Shown here one piece after another: positions 15,576-25,317 of a stretch of DNA of 64,000 bases (position 1 is its first letter; each line of letters starts with the position of its first letter). The stretch is taken from the NCBI GenBank assembly GCA_045591035.1, contig JAZNSG010000005.1, forward strand, positions 1 to 64,000. Direction: 5' to 3'. The translations under genes were made by a program, and so were the position numbers. The notes below the pieces were generated by a model, which saw only the letters and a list, made by a program, of their open reading frames with translations, did no database searches and was not told where the DNA came from. Source of the DNA: SIG440 sp045591035. Its GTDB lineage: Bacteria; Bacillota; Clostridia; Monoglobales; Monoglobaceae.

Positions 15576-16706
15576 TTAACCCTGAATTTTATTGTATTTT
15601 TTCAAGATAGCATCAACAATTCTCTCTGACGCATGACCATCGCCATAAGGATTAACAGCCTTTGCCATCTTTGAATATTCTGCCTCATCGGTGAGCAGAG
15701 TTTTTGCCATTTCATATATTACGTTTTCGTCAACCCCTACAATTTTAACCGTTCCGGCATCCACCGCCTCAGGACGCTCAGTTTCATTTCGCATAACAAG
15801 TACGGGTTTTCCTAAAGAGGGGGCCTCCTCCTGCAGTCCGCCTGAGTCTGTCATCACCATAAAGCTTCGGCTTATTGCGTTATGAAGCTCGTCGGCATTC
15901 ACAGGTTCAATCAACTTTACCCTGTCCATTCCACCAAGAATTTTATTGGCAACCTCGCGGACGGCAGGATTCATATGAACCGGATACACAACCTCAATAT
16001 CTTCAAATTCTTCAACAAGTCGTTTCACGGCTGTGCAAATATTTTCTAATGGTTTGCCAAGATTCTCACGACGGTGAGCAGTCATAACGATTACCCGTTT
16101 GCCTTCCCAATCTGTAGTTGCCAGAGTTTCGTCCTTAAACAAATAGTCACACCTTACAGTTGTCTGAAGAGCATCTATAACTGTGTTCCCTGTAATATAG
16201 ATTGTATCATCGGGAACATTTTCTTTCAAAAGATTTGCACGGTTGCGTTCCGTGGGAGCAAAGTGCATATCCGCAATAACACCGGTAAGACGTCGGTTAA
16301 CTTCCTCAGGGAATGGTGAATATTTGTCGTAAGTACGAAGTCCCGCCTCAACATGGCCCACTGTAATCTGGTTATAAAAAGCCGCAAGACTTCCTACAAA
16401 AGTGGTTGATGTGTCACCATGAACCAAAACTATGTCCGGCTTTGCCTCTTTCATAACCTCATCAAGTCCCTCAAGGCCACGAGTGGTTATGCTCAAAAGA
16501 GTTTGTCTGTCCTTCATAATATTCAGGTCATAATCAGGCTTAATCTCAAAAATCTCAAGAACCTGGTCAAGCATCTGGCGATGTTGAGCTGTTACACAAA
16601 CAATCGACTCAATCTCATCCCGGCTTTCAAGCTCCTTTACAAGGGGCGCCATTTTTATAGCCTCGGGACGTGTTCCAAAAATCGTCATTACCTTAATTTT
16701 GTTCAT
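15576..16706 (-). CDS. wecB: UDP-N-acetylglucosamine 2-epimerase (non-hydrolysing)
   Basis: The 376-residue enzyme interconverts UDP-GlcNAc and UDP-ManNAc in the cytoplasm, supplying ManNAc for teichoic-acid linkage units or other wall glycans. Family motifs: GTRPEAIKMAPLV at residues 11-23, VHGDTSTTF near 95, GHVEAGLRT near 117, THRREN-type sequence (TAHRREN) near 210, and DSGGLQEEAP near 287. Length is normal. Its ATG lies inside the 3' end of the tagO-type gene (14-nt overlap), indicating coupled expression with the enzyme that uses the same lipid-linked pathway. The mnaA name is equally apt in Gram-positives. Confidence 0.93.
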   Translation of the reverse strand: MNKIKVMTIFGTRPEAIKMAPLVKELESRDEIESIVCVTAQHRQMLDQVLEIFEIKPDYDLNIMKDRQTLLSITTRGLEGLDEVMKEAKPDIVLVHGDTSTTFVGSLAAFYNQITVGHVEAGLRTYDKYSPFPEEVNRRLTGVIADMHFAPTERNRANLLKENVPDDTIYITGNTVIDALQTTVRCDYLFKDETLATTDWEGKRVIVMTAHRRENLGKPLENICTAVKRLVEEFEDIEVVYPVHMNPAVREVANKILGGMDRVKLIEPVNADELHNAISRSFMVMTDSGGLQEEAPSLGKPVLVMRNETERPEAVDAGTVKIVGVDENVIYEMAKTLLTDEAEYSKMAKAVNPYGDGHASERIVDAILKKYNKIQG

Positions 16707-17763
16707 TTTTATCTTCCTCCTTAGAGTTTTCCTTCGGTTCCATAACTACCAAGCTCACAAGCAGAACAAAAAGGACAGCAAATACCAGAATCAAACCTCT
16801 GAATGCGTCTTTAAGTGCCATAACAACTGCCGTCAAGCTTAGAATACTTGTCAAAGTATAAAGAATGGTAACAGTTTTACGCTGTGAAAAGCCCATGTCA
16901 AGCAGTCTGTGATGAAGATGCCCTCTGTCAGGTGACATAATTGGCTTTTTGTTTGCTATTCTTCGAAGTATAGCAAACAGCGTGTCAAATATAGGTAATC
17001 CAAGAATTAACACCGGCACAGCAAAGGAAATCAATGCATACATTTTCATAATTCCCTGGATTGATATACAGGCAAGTGCAAAACCTAAAAATGTAGAGCC
17101 GGTATCCCCCATAAAAATCTTTGCAGGATTGAAATTATAGGGCAAAAAGCCAAACCCGGCACCTGCCAAAGCCGCAATCACAATTGCCGCATTAAGATTT
17201 CGTGAAATCAGAGTCAACGAGAGAAGTGCCACCGAAGCAATCGACGAAACTCCAGCCGCAAGGCCATCAAGCCCATCAATAAGATTAACCGCATTAGTCA
17301 CCCCGATTATCCAAACCGCAGTTATGGGGATTGACCACATACCGAGATTTATATACTCGGGACCTATCCAATGAAAAAGCGGATTTGCTATATATTGAAT
17401 TTCAATTCCGAAATAAATGGCAATCGATGCCGCAATTATTTGAAAAACGAGCTTCAATTTTGCATTTAAGGCTTTCATGTCATCAATAACGCCCACGGTA
17501 ACAATAATTACCGAGCCAAACAGAAGCCCCATTACCTGACGGTCAATAACAGCAAAGCAAAGCACACTTATAATAAAACCGTAAAAAATTGCCAATCCTC
17601 CAATAAGAGGAATAGGTTTCTTGTGTACGCGACGTTTATCTTTCGGGATATCTATAGCCTTTATCTTATGGGCAAGAGCAATAACCGTAGGAGTTGATGC
17701 GAAAGAAATCAAAAACGCCATACAAAGAGCCAAAACTATATAAACAATACCATTTGCAATCAT
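16693..17763 (-). CDS. tagO: Undecaprenyl-phosphate GlcNAc-1-phosphate transferase (WecA/TagO type)
   Basis: The 356-residue polytopic membrane enzyme of the MraY/WecA family, with about 11 TM helices, starts lipid-linked glycan synthesis by moving GlcNAc-1-P onto undecaprenyl phosphate. Motifs: DIPKDKRRVHKKPIPLIGG at the first cytoplasmic loop, GVIDDMKALNAK (Asp pair), NAVNLIDGLDGLAAG, FMGDTGSTFLG, and the WecA-specific RGHLHHRLL near residue 280. It overlaps wecB by 14 nt, so the two enzymes probably feed a secondary wall polymer, perhaps the ligand for the SLH proteins encoded nearby; that link is inference. Confidence 0.92.
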   Translation of the reverse strand: MIANGIVYIVLALCMAFLISFASTPTVIALAHKIKAIDIPKDKRRVHKKPIPLIGGLAIFYGFIISVLCFAVIDRQVMGLLFGSVIIVTVGVIDDMKALNAKLKLVFQIIAASIAIYFGIEIQYIANPLFHWIGPEYINLGMWSIPITAVWIIGVTNAVNLIDGLDGLAAGVSSIASVALLSLTLISRNLNAAIVIAALAGAGFGFLPYNFNPAKIFMGDTGSTFLGFALACISIQGIMKMYALISFAVPVLILGLPIFDTLFAILRRIANKKPIMSPDRGHLHHRLLDMGFSQRKTVTILYTLTSILSLTAVVMALKDAFRGLILVFAVLFVLLVSLVVMEPKENSKEEDKNEQN

Positions 17764-17796
17764 TTTCCTTAGTCCCTTTCCATTTGTAGCATCATC

Positions 17797-18816
17797 CTAA
17801 AATTGGATGAACCCCACCTTGCGATATACCTTTGATATGGTTTTTCTTGCGGTGTAGTTTGCCTGTTCCGCGCCTTTTCGATAAACCGTTTCAAGGTAAT
17901 CCTTGTTCTTTATAAGGTCAGCGTGTTTTTCCTGAATAGGTTTCAATGTTTCGGCAACAGCCTCCGCAACAGCATTTTTGAAATCGCCGTAGCCTTTGCC
18001 CTCAAATTCAAGAACAATTTCGTCCATGGACTTGCCGGTCATTGACGAATAGATACTCATAAGGTTCTCAACACCCTCTTTGCCCTCGCCGCAACAAACC
18101 TCAGAGCCTGAGTCCGTAACTGCACGTTTAATCTTCTTCACAACCTTGTCAATTGGGTCAAGAAGCAGAATATAGGAGTTTTCATTAGGGTCGGACTTTG
18201 ACATTTTCTGTTTTGGGTCCTGAAGACTCATTATTTTTGCCCCAACCTTTGGAATATAAGGCTCCGGCACCTTGAATGTATCACTATAAGTATTGTTAAA
18301 TCTCATTGCCAGATCACGGGTCAGCTCAAGATGCTGTTTCTGGTCCTTTCCCACAGGAACAAAGTCCGCCTGATAAAGAAGAATATCTGCCGCCATAAGC
18401 GAGGGATATGTAAACAGCCCTGCATTTATATTGTCAGCATGTTTGCGGCTTTTGTCCTTGAACTGAGTCATTCGTGAAAGCTCTCCCATATAGGTATTGC
18501 AGTCCAAAACCCAGCCAAGCTGTGTGTGTGCGGGAACATGTGACTGAAAAAATATGGGTTCCTTTTCTGCATCAAGTCCACAAGCAATAAACAGCGCCAA
18601 AAGGTCCATACAGTTCTTTCTCAAATCCTTCGGGTCCTGACGCACAGTAATTGAATGAAGGTCCGCTATCATATAATAGCTTTCATATATTCCTTCTTTT
18701 TGAAGCTCCACCCAATTCCGAAGAGCACCTACATAGTTTCCCAAAGTCAATGCCCCTGACGGCTGGATTCCGCTTAAAATTCTTTTTTTAGGTTCTGCCT
18801 GAATATTTTCTGTCAT
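17797..18816 (-). CDS. trpS: Tryptophanyl-tRNA synthetase
   Basis: The 339-residue class Ic aminoacyl-tRNA synthetase charges tRNA-Trp. The HIGH-equivalent is GNYVGAL near residue 27, the KMSKS loop is KMSKSDPN near 202, and the N-terminal SGIQPSGALTLG is typical. Length is normal. It starts 5 nt after the aminotransferase stop, with no T-box leader visible, so it is read as part of the gltX-aminotransferase-trpS run. Confidence 0.95.
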   Translation of the reverse strand: MTENIQAEPKKRILSGIQPSGALTLGNYVGALRNWVELQKEGIYESYYMIADLHSITVRQDPKDLRKNCMDLLALFIACGLDAEKEPIFFQSHVPAHTQLGWVLDCNTYMGELSRMTQFKDKSRKHADNINAGLFTYPSLMAADILLYQADFVPVGKDQKQHLELTRDLAMRFNNTYSDTFKVPEPYIPKVGAKIMSLQDPKQKMSKSDPNENSYILLLDPIDKVVKKIKRAVTDSGSEVCCGEGKEGVENLMSIYSSMTGKSMDEIVLEFEGKGYGDFKNAVAEAVAETLKPIQEKHADLIKNKDYLETVYRKGAEQANYTARKTISKVYRKVGFIQF

Positions 18817-18821
18817 ATCAG

Positions 18822-20018
18822 TTATACCCCCATATACTCATGAATGACCTCACCCAGAGTTTTTATTCCTTTTTCAATATCCTCTTCACTTGCTGTTGAG
18901 TAGTTCATTCTGAATGTGCTGTAGGTCGCCTTGTCATCTATCATACAGGAAGTTCCCGGAACGAAAGCAACATTTTTCTCAAGGGCTTTTTGCATAAGAG
19001 CTCTGCTGTCATAGCCCTCGGGCATGGTACAATAAAGAAACAATCCACCCTCAGGGCAGGTGTGTTCAACCTCTGACGGGAAGTATTTGTCCATACATTC
19101 CATCATAAGTTTGCATTTCTTGCCATAAGACTCTCTGAGCTTTGCTATATGCTCATCAATGGAATAACGTGTAACAAACTCATAAGCAATCATCTGTGAG
19201 AGAACATTTGTATGTACATCCTGTGTCTGCTTTGAGATTATCATTCTTTCAAGCAAAGGCGCCGGTGCAGAGGTAAAGCCAAGACGCATACCGGGCGCAA
19301 GAATTTTTGAGAATGAGCCAAAGTATATTACCCTGTCATTTTTATCCATAGACTTAAGAGTAGGAACCTCTTCTCCTGAAAACCTGAGCTCTCCGTACGG
19401 ATTATCTTCATAAATCAGTATATCATATTCTTCTGCAAGTTCCAGAATTTTTTCGCGTTTTTCCTTAGATATAGTAATACCTGATGGATTCTGGAATGTA
19501 GAAATAGTGTAAAGCAACTTTATGTTTTTGTGGTTCTTAAGAAGTTCTTCAAGCTTATCCGTGTCAAGTCCATCAGACAAAACCGGCACATCAAAAAGCT
19601 CAGCGTTATAAGAACGGAAACAATTCAGTCCGCCAATGAAGCTTGGAGCCTCGCAAACAACTCCGTCACCGGGATTTATGAGGGACTTTGAGCAAAGGTC
19701 AATGCCCTGCTGTCCACCGCTCACAATAATTACGTCGTCCTCATCTTTCAGTATTCCCTGGGTCACAAGACGGTTTTTCGTCCATTCTCTCAAGGGAGCA
19801 TAACCCTCGGTAATTCCGTATTGAAGTGCTACATTTCCCTTAGTCTCAAGAATTTCCTTTGCAATTTCTGCAAATTCAGCCTTTGGGAAAAGATTTGGGT
19901 CAGGAGCACCGCCTGCAAAGCTTATAATCCCCGGCTTTGCCAGAAGTTTAAAAATTTCTCTAATTGAAGATGCTTCAAGGTGCTTCACCTTGTCTGAAAA
20001 CTTTGTTGAAATATCCAT
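18822..20018 (-). CDS. PLP-dependent class I/II aminotransferase
   Basis: The 398-residue fold-type I aminotransferase resembles LysN/2-aminoadipate and aromatic aminotransferases. Motifs: SFAGGAPDPNLFP near residue 34, STFQNPSGIT near 174, EDNPYGEL near 205, and the PLP lysine in GSFSKILAPGMRLG near 238. Substrate specificity cannot be fixed from sequence. The ATG at 20018 has AGGA 9 nt upstream; an in-frame TTG three codons earlier is possible. It lies between gltX and trpS in the same direction, suggesting co-transcription with translation genes rather than a biosynthetic pathway. Confidence 0.85.
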   Translation of the reverse strand: MDISTKFSDKVKHLEASSIREIFKLLAKPGIISFAGGAPDPNLFPKAEFAEIAKEILETKGNVALQYGITEGYAPLREWTKNRLVTQGILKDEDDVIIVSGGQQGIDLCSKSLINPGDGVVCEAPSFIGGLNCFRSYNAELFDVPVLSDGLDTDKLEELLKNHKNIKLLYTISTFQNPSGITISKEKREKILELAEEYDILIYEDNPYGELRFSGEEVPTLKSMDKNDRVIYFGSFSKILAPGMRLGFTSAPAPLLERMIISKQTQDVHTNVLSQMIAYEFVTRYSIDEHIAKLRESYGKKCKLMMECMDKYFPSEVEHTCPEGGLFLYCTMPEGYDSRALMQKALEKNVAFVPGTSCMIDDKATYSTFRMNYSTASEEDIEKGIKTLGEVIHEYMGV

Positions 20019-20044
20019 TTTTATCAATCCTATCTGAATTTCTT

Positions 20045-21499
20045 TTATTTTGAAAGCTGTTCAATACCTTTTTTTATACGTCTTAATGTCTCATCTTTGC
20101 CCAGAATAAAGGCAAGTTCAACACCACCACCGGGAGTAAACGCCTTACCTGAAACCGCAACTCGAACCGGCCACAAAATTCTGCCGTTTTTGAGTTCAAG
20201 CCTTTCAACAAGGGCAATCAGTTCATCGTGAATGTTATCTTTTGTCCAATCTGTAATTCCTTCAAGCACAGGCAAAACTTCCTTCAAGGCTTCAAGAGAA
20301 TTTTCAGCATCGGTTTTCATCTTTTTGTGAGCATAAAGCTCGTTTTCATACTCGGGAAGATTGTCAAAAAAGTCAACCTGCTCGGGTATATCCGAAAGCT
20401 TCTCACATCTGGGCTGAAGCAAAGCAGAAACCTCTTTAAGGTCAATCTCAGGATTTGTTATTACGCCCTCATAGAAAGGAAGTGCCATTTCGTGGAACTT
20501 TTCAAAAGGAAGCTCTCTTATATACTCGCCATTCAACCAAGCCAACTTCTTTTCATCAAAAATTGCAGGAGACTTGCTTATGCCTTTTATATCAAAAGCT
20601 TCAATCAGTTCTTCAATGGTAAACTTCTCTCTTTCATCACCGGGCGCCCAGCCGAGAAGAGTTATATAGTTCACAATTGCTTCTTTAAGATAACCTTTTT
20701 CAATAAAGTCCTCATAAGATGCGTCACCGTGACGTTTTGAAAGCTTGTTGTTGGCATCCTTCATAACGGGCGAAACGTGAACATAAGTCGGGATTTCCCA
20801 ACCAAACGCTTCATAAAGCAGATTATACTTAGGCGTTGACGAAAGATACTCGCTGCCACGGATAATATGAGTTATATTCATAAGGTGGTCATCTATTACA
20901 TTAGCAAAGTTATAAGTGGGAAGACCATCAGCCTTAAGAAGAACATTATCGTCAAGAATTGCATTCTCAACAGAAATTTCGCCAAAAACTTCATCCTTGA
21001 AGGTAGTCTTTCCATGGGTAGGCATCTTCTGGCGGATAACGTAGGGTATACCCGCTTTCAGCTTTTCCTCAATTTCTTCCTTTGAAAGTTTGCTGCAAAG
21101 TCCATCATACTTTGTGGGAACTTTCATAACTGTCTGACGTTGACGAAGATCTTCAAGACGCTCCTTATCACAGAAGCAATAATAAGCGTGTCCTGTTTCC
21201 ACTAACTTTTCGGCATACTCCCTGTAGATATCACGTCTTTCGCTTTGAATATATGGGCCGTATTCACCACCAATGTCCGGGCCTTCATCGTGGATAAGAC
21301 CGGTGTCTTTCATAGTTCTGTAAATAACATCAACTGCACCGTCAACATACCTTTCCTGGTCGGTATCCTCAATTCTCAAAATGAACTTTCCGCCCTTCGA
21401 CTTTGCCAGAAGATATGCATAAAGGGCTGTTCTCAAGTTTCCTATGTGCATATACCCCGTGGGGCTTGGTGCAAATCGTGTTCTTACTTCCTTTTCCAT
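20045..21499 (-). CDS. gltX: Glutamyl-tRNA synthetase
   Basis: The 484-residue class Ib synthetase attaches Glu to tRNA-Glu (and possibly tRNA-Gln, if the organism uses the amidotransferase route). Motifs: RFAPSPTGYMHIGNLRTA at the N-terminus and KLSKRHGD (KMSKS loop) near residue 242, followed by the helical anticodon-binding domain. ATG 21499 is chosen because GGAGG is 8 nt upstream and it starts at the conserved EVRTRFAPSPTG; an upstream start at 21523 would add eight residues. It begins 26 nt after hpt, continuing that gene run. Confidence 0.95.
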   Translation of the reverse strand: MEKEVRTRFAPSPTGYMHIGNLRTALYAYLLAKSKGGKFILRIEDTDQERYVDGAVDVIYRTMKDTGLIHDEGPDIGGEYGPYIQSERRDIYREYAEKLVETGHAYYCFCDKERLEDLRQRQTVMKVPTKYDGLCSKLSKEEIEEKLKAGIPYVIRQKMPTHGKTTFKDEVFGEISVENAILDDNVLLKADGLPTYNFANVIDDHLMNITHIIRGSEYLSSTPKYNLLYEAFGWEIPTYVHVSPVMKDANNKLSKRHGDASYEDFIEKGYLKEAIVNYITLLGWAPGDEREKFTIEELIEAFDIKGISKSPAIFDEKKLAWLNGEYIRELPFEKFHEMALPFYEGVITNPEIDLKEVSALLQPRCEKLSDIPEQVDFFDNLPEYENELYAHKKMKTDAENSLEALKEVLPVLEGITDWTKDNIHDELIALVERLELKNGRILWPVRVAVSGKAFTPGGGVELAFILGKDETLRRIKKGIEQLSK

Positions 21500-21525
21500 T
21501 TTTTCTTCCTCCGTTTTTGTCAAAA

Positions 21526-22053
21526 TTATGCTTCTATGTAACCGATATATGGTAAATTTCTGAATTTTTCAGCATAGTCAAGGCCATATCCCACCACAAA
21601 CTTGTCGGGAATTTCAAAGCCAAGATAATCAACCTTAATGTCACATTCACGACGGCTTGGTTTGCTCAGGCACGAGCAAAGTTTAAGTGCCTTTGGACGT
21701 CTGTTATTCAAAAGCTTCATAACTTCGCGCATGGTATAACCGCTGTCTATTATATCTTCAACAATAATAACATTTTCGTTCTCTATGTCACATTCTATAT
21801 CCTTTGTGATTTTTACCTCACCTGTTGCAGATGTTCTGTTACCGTAGCTTTCCGCTTTAAGAAAGTATACCTCAGTATCAAGTTCTATCTTCTTAAGCAG
21901 GTCACTCATAAACATAAATGAGCCCTTAAGAACGCCTACAACAATGATTTTTTCACCGCAAAAGTCCCTATTTATCTCGGTTGCAATTTCATTCAGCCGC
22001 TCGTCAAGCTCCTCTGCGCTTATCAGTACTTTTCTATCTTTTATTGGGTCCAT
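21526..22053 (-). CDS. hpt: Hypoxanthine phosphoribosyltransferase
   Basis: The 175-residue purine salvage enzyme converts hypoxanthine or guanine plus PRPP to IMP or GMP. The PRPP-binding signature is VIIVEDIIDSGYTM (about residues 93-106), preceded by the flexible-loop region SYGNRT, and the C-terminal YVGYGLDY-type segment (FVVGYGLDYAEKFRNLPYIG) is typical. It overlaps tilS by 20 nt; a tilS-hpt pair is widely conserved in Firmicutes, usually followed by ftsH, which is absent here. Confidence 0.95.
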   Translation of the reverse strand: MDPIKDRKVLISAEELDERLNEIATEINRDFCGEKIIVVGVLKGSFMFMSDLLKKIELDTEVYFLKAESYGNRTSATGEVKITKDIECDIENENVIIVEDIIDSGYTMREVMKLLNNRRPKALKLCSCLSKPSRRECDIKVDYLGFEIPDKFVVGYGLDYAEKFRNLPYIGYIEA

Positions 22054-23431
22054 ATACTATCACCAATGCCCTTTCTGTATCCTTTGTAGCTTTATATTTA
22101 AAACTTACGCTGTTTCCCACAACAGCGACAACTTCATCGCCTGTGCAAAGCAACGGAATTTTATCTCTGTCTGCTTTGGGTATTTTAGCATCAATAAATA
22201 TCTTCTTTATCTTTTTTTCTCTTCCGTCAGAAAACCACACCATTCTGTCTCCATCCCGGCGGTTTCTGAGAAACAAGGGTCTGCCTTCAAGTTTATCCAA
22301 ATCAATTGCCCATTCATTTATGCCACACTTGTATTCTGAAGATTCCGTTTTCAGCGAAACCTTTACCCCAAGGTTTTCGATAAAAACCTCCTCACCCGGA
22401 GAGATTTTATAAAAGAAGTCATTTTCTTCAAAATTCATAGTTTTTTTTGGTTGTTCAAAAGTCAACCATCCATAATTAACCGACGCTCTCAGGCCTTCAG
22501 GCAGGTCAATCCCCGCCCCTGTATCCTTTAACACCAACTCATATATCTCATCAATATGTTTTTTTTCAAGCTTAACTCCTTTTACCGCTTCATCTGCAGC
22601 AATCCGTATCAGCCTTGCTCTGATTGATTTCTCTACCATTTTCAATGAATCTATGTGAAGGGAAACCGGTTTTTTTGAAGGAATCGGATTGTTAAGCCGG
22701 GAATAAAGTCTCTCCGCATAGCCATTTAAAAAGGCTCCGTCCTCCTTAGCATTTGCCCCCAGTCTCACAAGGGTGTCCTTGATATTTGAATTAAACTCCC
22801 TCTCAAGGTATGGTATAAGCTCGTTTCGGATTTTGTTTCTCGTGTAGTCATTTTCAAAATTTGTTGCATCAGTACAAAAGTCAAGGTTCTTTTCCTTGCA
22901 ATATTTTTCAATGTCACAGCGGGGTATATCAAGAATCGGACGAATAATGAGTTCGTCTCTCACATATTTAATACCGCCAAGGCCATCAATTCCCGTGCCA
23001 CGAATAATTCGCATCATTATAGTTTCTGCATTATCGTCCCGGTTGTGAGCAGTGGCAATCTTCTGAAACCCATACTGCTCCAGAAGTTCATTGAAAAAAT
23101 CATATCTTACCCCGCGACCCGCTTCCTCAGTGGAAACTTTCTTCTCCTTTGCCAAAGCGGCAACATCAACCTTTTTTGAAAAAAACTTTATGCCTCGCCT
23201 GCTGCACATATCCTGAACAAACATTTGGTCACTGTCTGCCGCTTCACCACGAAGCCCGTGATTTACATGGGCACAATAAAGCCCAAACCCCAAATCGTTT
23301 TTCAGTCTGTCAAGAACGCTAAGCAGACAAACCGAATCAGCGCCACCCGAAACAGCAACCAGAATCTTATCGCCCCGGCTTATCATATTATATTGTGAAA
23401 TTGTCTGCAAAACTCTTGCCTCAATACTCAC
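22034..23431 (-). CDS. tilS: tRNA(Ile)-lysidine synthetase
   Basis: The 465-residue enzyme converts the wobble C of tRNA-Ile(CAU) to lysidine with ATP and lysine. The PP-loop motif AVSGGADSVCLL is near residue 27, with the family HVNHGLRGEAADSD and AHNRDDNAET motifs after it, then the substrate-binding and TilS C-terminal domains (RDGDRM, KKIKKIFIDAKIP). I choose GTG 23431: GGAG lies 8 nt upstream and the protein then starts just before the conserved core; a GTG at 23467 adds 12 residues but has no ribosome site. It overlaps the end of dnaB by 11 nt. Confidence 0.93.
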   Translation of the reverse strand: MSIEARVLQTISQYNMISRGDKILVAVSGGADSVCLLSVLDRLKNDLGFGLYCAHVNHGLRGEAADSDQMFVQDMCSRRGIKFFSKKVDVAALAKEKKVSTEEAGRGVRYDFFNELLEQYGFQKIATAHNRDDNAETIMMRIIRGTGIDGLGGIKYVRDELIIRPILDIPRCDIEKYCKEKNLDFCTDATNFENDYTRNKIRNELIPYLEREFNSNIKDTLVRLGANAKEDGAFLNGYAERLYSRLNNPIPSKKPVSLHIDSLKMVEKSIRARLIRIAADEAVKGVKLEKKHIDEIYELVLKDTGAGIDLPEGLRASVNYGWLTFEQPKKTMNFEENDFFYKISPGEEVFIENLGVKVSLKTESSEYKCGINEWAIDLDKLEGRPLFLRNRRDGDRMVWFSDGREKKIKKIFIDAKIPKADRDKIPLLCTGDEVVAVVGNSVSFKYKATKDTERALVIVYGPNKR

Positions 23432-24779
23432 GATTTCCACTCCAGTTTGAGAATTTTGTGTACTCACCCAACCAGGTCAGGTATTCATAACCCACTTCAC
23501 CATTTCTGTGCTTGGCAAAAATGCATTTTGCCTTGTTGGGCTCTTCTGCTTCTTCATTATATGCACCTTCACGGTAAAGGAACATAACCACGTCAGCATC
23601 CTGTTCGATTGAACCTGATTCTCTCAGGTCACTGAGCACAGGTTCTTTCACGTCACGCTTTTCAACGGAACGGTTAAGCTGAGAAAGAGCGATAATCGGA
23701 ATATTCAGTTCCTTTGCCAAAACCTTTAAAGACCGGGAAATCTCAGCAACTTCCTGCTCACGGCTCCGATTTCCGCCCTTTGAGCTTATGAGCTGGATAT
23801 AGTCGATAATAACCATGCCGAGATTATGCTCAATTTTAAGTTTTCGGCATCGTGCACATATCTCAGCAACAGTAATCGCAGACGTGTCATCTATATATAT
23901 ATTGGCGTGGCTGAGTACATCTACCGCCTCACCTATTTTCTCCCATTCTTCATCCTTTATGTTCCCCTTTTTAAGAGCGTCTGAACTAACCATAGCTTCG
24001 CTTGAGAGCATACGGTTTGCAATTTGTATACCCGGCATTTCAAGATTGAACACCGCAACAGTAATCCCCGTTGAAATTGCCGCATTCTGTGCAATGTTCA
24101 TAGCAAAGCTGGTTTTTCCCATACCGGGACGAGCCGCAATTAAAATAAGCTCTGAACCGTGAAGTCCCGCTGTGCGCTTGTCCACATCAATAAATCCGGT
24201 TGGTATGCCTGTGACTTCATCATCTGTCTCAGACAATTCAGAGAGGTTATCAATGCTCAGTCCAAGGTACTGTCTGATGTGAACAGGACCTGAGGTCACT
24301 CTGGCTTGGGAAATATCAATGATTGACTGTTCTGCTCCGCCTAAAACGGTTTCCAGTTCCTCATTCCCTTGATAGCATTGCTCCATAACACGTTCTGACA
24401 TTTTAATCAGCTGACGCATTGTGGCTTTTTCTGCTACAATTTTCGCATAGTGATTTACATTTCTTGTAGTGGGAACCACATTCATTGTCTCCATAACAAA
24501 GTTAAGTCCACCAACAAAATCAAAGCTTCCGCGTAGAATTAACTGTTCCTTTATGGTCACAATATCTATGGGCTTTGCCATATTATAAAGGTCAACAATT
24601 GCGTTATAAAGTTCCTTATGGCGGTCTATATAAAAATCATCCGCCTTGCATGAGTTAATTACATCAGGAATACACTGCTCATCAAGCAGCATTGCGCCAA
24701 GAACCGACTGTTCTGCCTCGCGGCTGTATGGCATACTTCTTTCAAAGCTCATATTTTCCGAAGCCATTACTTCTTCCAA
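23421..24779 (-). CDS. dnaB: Replicative DNA helicase DnaB (DnaC of Bacillus)
   Basis: The 452-residue hexameric 5'-3' helicase of the replication fork has an N-terminal DnaB_N domain (MPYSREAEQSVLGAMLLD from about residue 16) and a C-terminal RecA-like core with Walker A ARPGMGKTS near 219, Walker B MVIIDYIQL near 325 and the SQLNRSVEKR motif. The start is TTG 24779 with GGAGGG 7 nt upstream; an ATG four codons later lacks a site. It follows rplI, the conserved yybS-gdpP-rplI-dnaB order of Firmicutes. No intein or insertion is seen. Confidence 0.95.
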   Translation of the reverse strand: MEEVMASENMSFERSMPYSREAEQSVLGAMLLDEQCIPDVINSCKADDFYIDRHKELYNAIVDLYNMAKPIDIVTIKEQLILRGSFDFVGGLNFVMETMNVVPTTRNVNHYAKIVAEKATMRQLIKMSERVMEQCYQGNEELETVLGGAEQSIIDISQARVTSGPVHIRQYLGLSIDNLSELSETDDEVTGIPTGFIDVDKRTAGLHGSELILIAARPGMGKTSFAMNIAQNAAISTGITVAVFNLEMPGIQIANRMLSSEAMVSSDALKKGNIKDEEWEKIGEAVDVLSHANIYIDDTSAITVAEICARCRKLKIEHNLGMVIIDYIQLISSKGGNRSREQEVAEISRSLKVLAKELNIPIIALSQLNRSVEKRDVKEPVLSDLRESGSIEQDADVVMFLYREGAYNEEAEEPNKAKCIFAKHRNGEVGYEYLTWLGEYTKFSNWSGNREY

Positions 24780-24813
24780 TGCAATTCCCTCCTTTTTTAA
24801 GAATTTGATTTTA

Positions 24814-25263
24814 TTACTTTTCCTCTGTTACACAAACCTTGAACACTCCTGTGATGCCTGTGTAAAGACGCACGGGGACCTCTGTTGTTCCACATGTCTT
24901 TATCCCGTCTTTAAGGTCCATTTTTCTTTTGTCTATGTCAATATTAAACTGTTTTTTAAGAGCCTCGGAAACATCTTTTGAAGTTATCGAGCCAAAGAGT
25001 TTCCCACCGGCTCCTGCTTTCGCACTGAGATTTACTGTAATTTCTTTCATTCTGTCAGCAATATTCCGAGCCTTTTCCTCTTCAAGATTGCGGCGATATG
25101 CTTCCGCTCCACGTTTCCCTTCAAGCTCATTGAGTGCTTGTTTACTCGCCTCAATCGCAAGTCCCTGGGGGAACAAAAAGTTTCTTGCATACCCGTCACT
25201 GACATTTATAAGGTCTCCCTTTTTACCCTGAGATTTAACATCCTTTGTTAATATAACTTTCAT
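24814..25263 (-). CDS. rplI: 50S ribosomal protein L9
   Basis: The 149-residue large-subunit protein binds 23S rRNA. The N-terminal domain MKVILTKDVKSQGKKGDL...GYARNFLFPQGLA is diagnostic, followed by the long connecting helix and the C-terminal domain (KLFGSITSKDV). It lies between gdpP and dnaB in the conserved order; AAGGTGG precedes the ATG. Confidence 0.96.
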   Translation of the reverse strand: MKVILTKDVKSQGKKGDLINVSDGYARNFLFPQGLAIEASKQALNELEGKRGAEAYRRNLEEEKARNIADRMKEITVNLSAKAGAGGKLFGSITSKDVSEALKKQFNIDIDKRKMDLKDGIKTCGTTEVPVRLYTGITGVFKVCVTEEK

Positions 25264-25317
25264 AAGCTAATCCACCTTTCTTTTTTAAACAATCCAATCT
25301 GTTCGTTCCTGAATTTT

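Noticed and set aside
18817..18821. T-box or other riboswitch before trpS, gltX or argS
   Set aside because: These genes follow their upstream neighbours by a few tens of bases or less, leaving no room for a leader.
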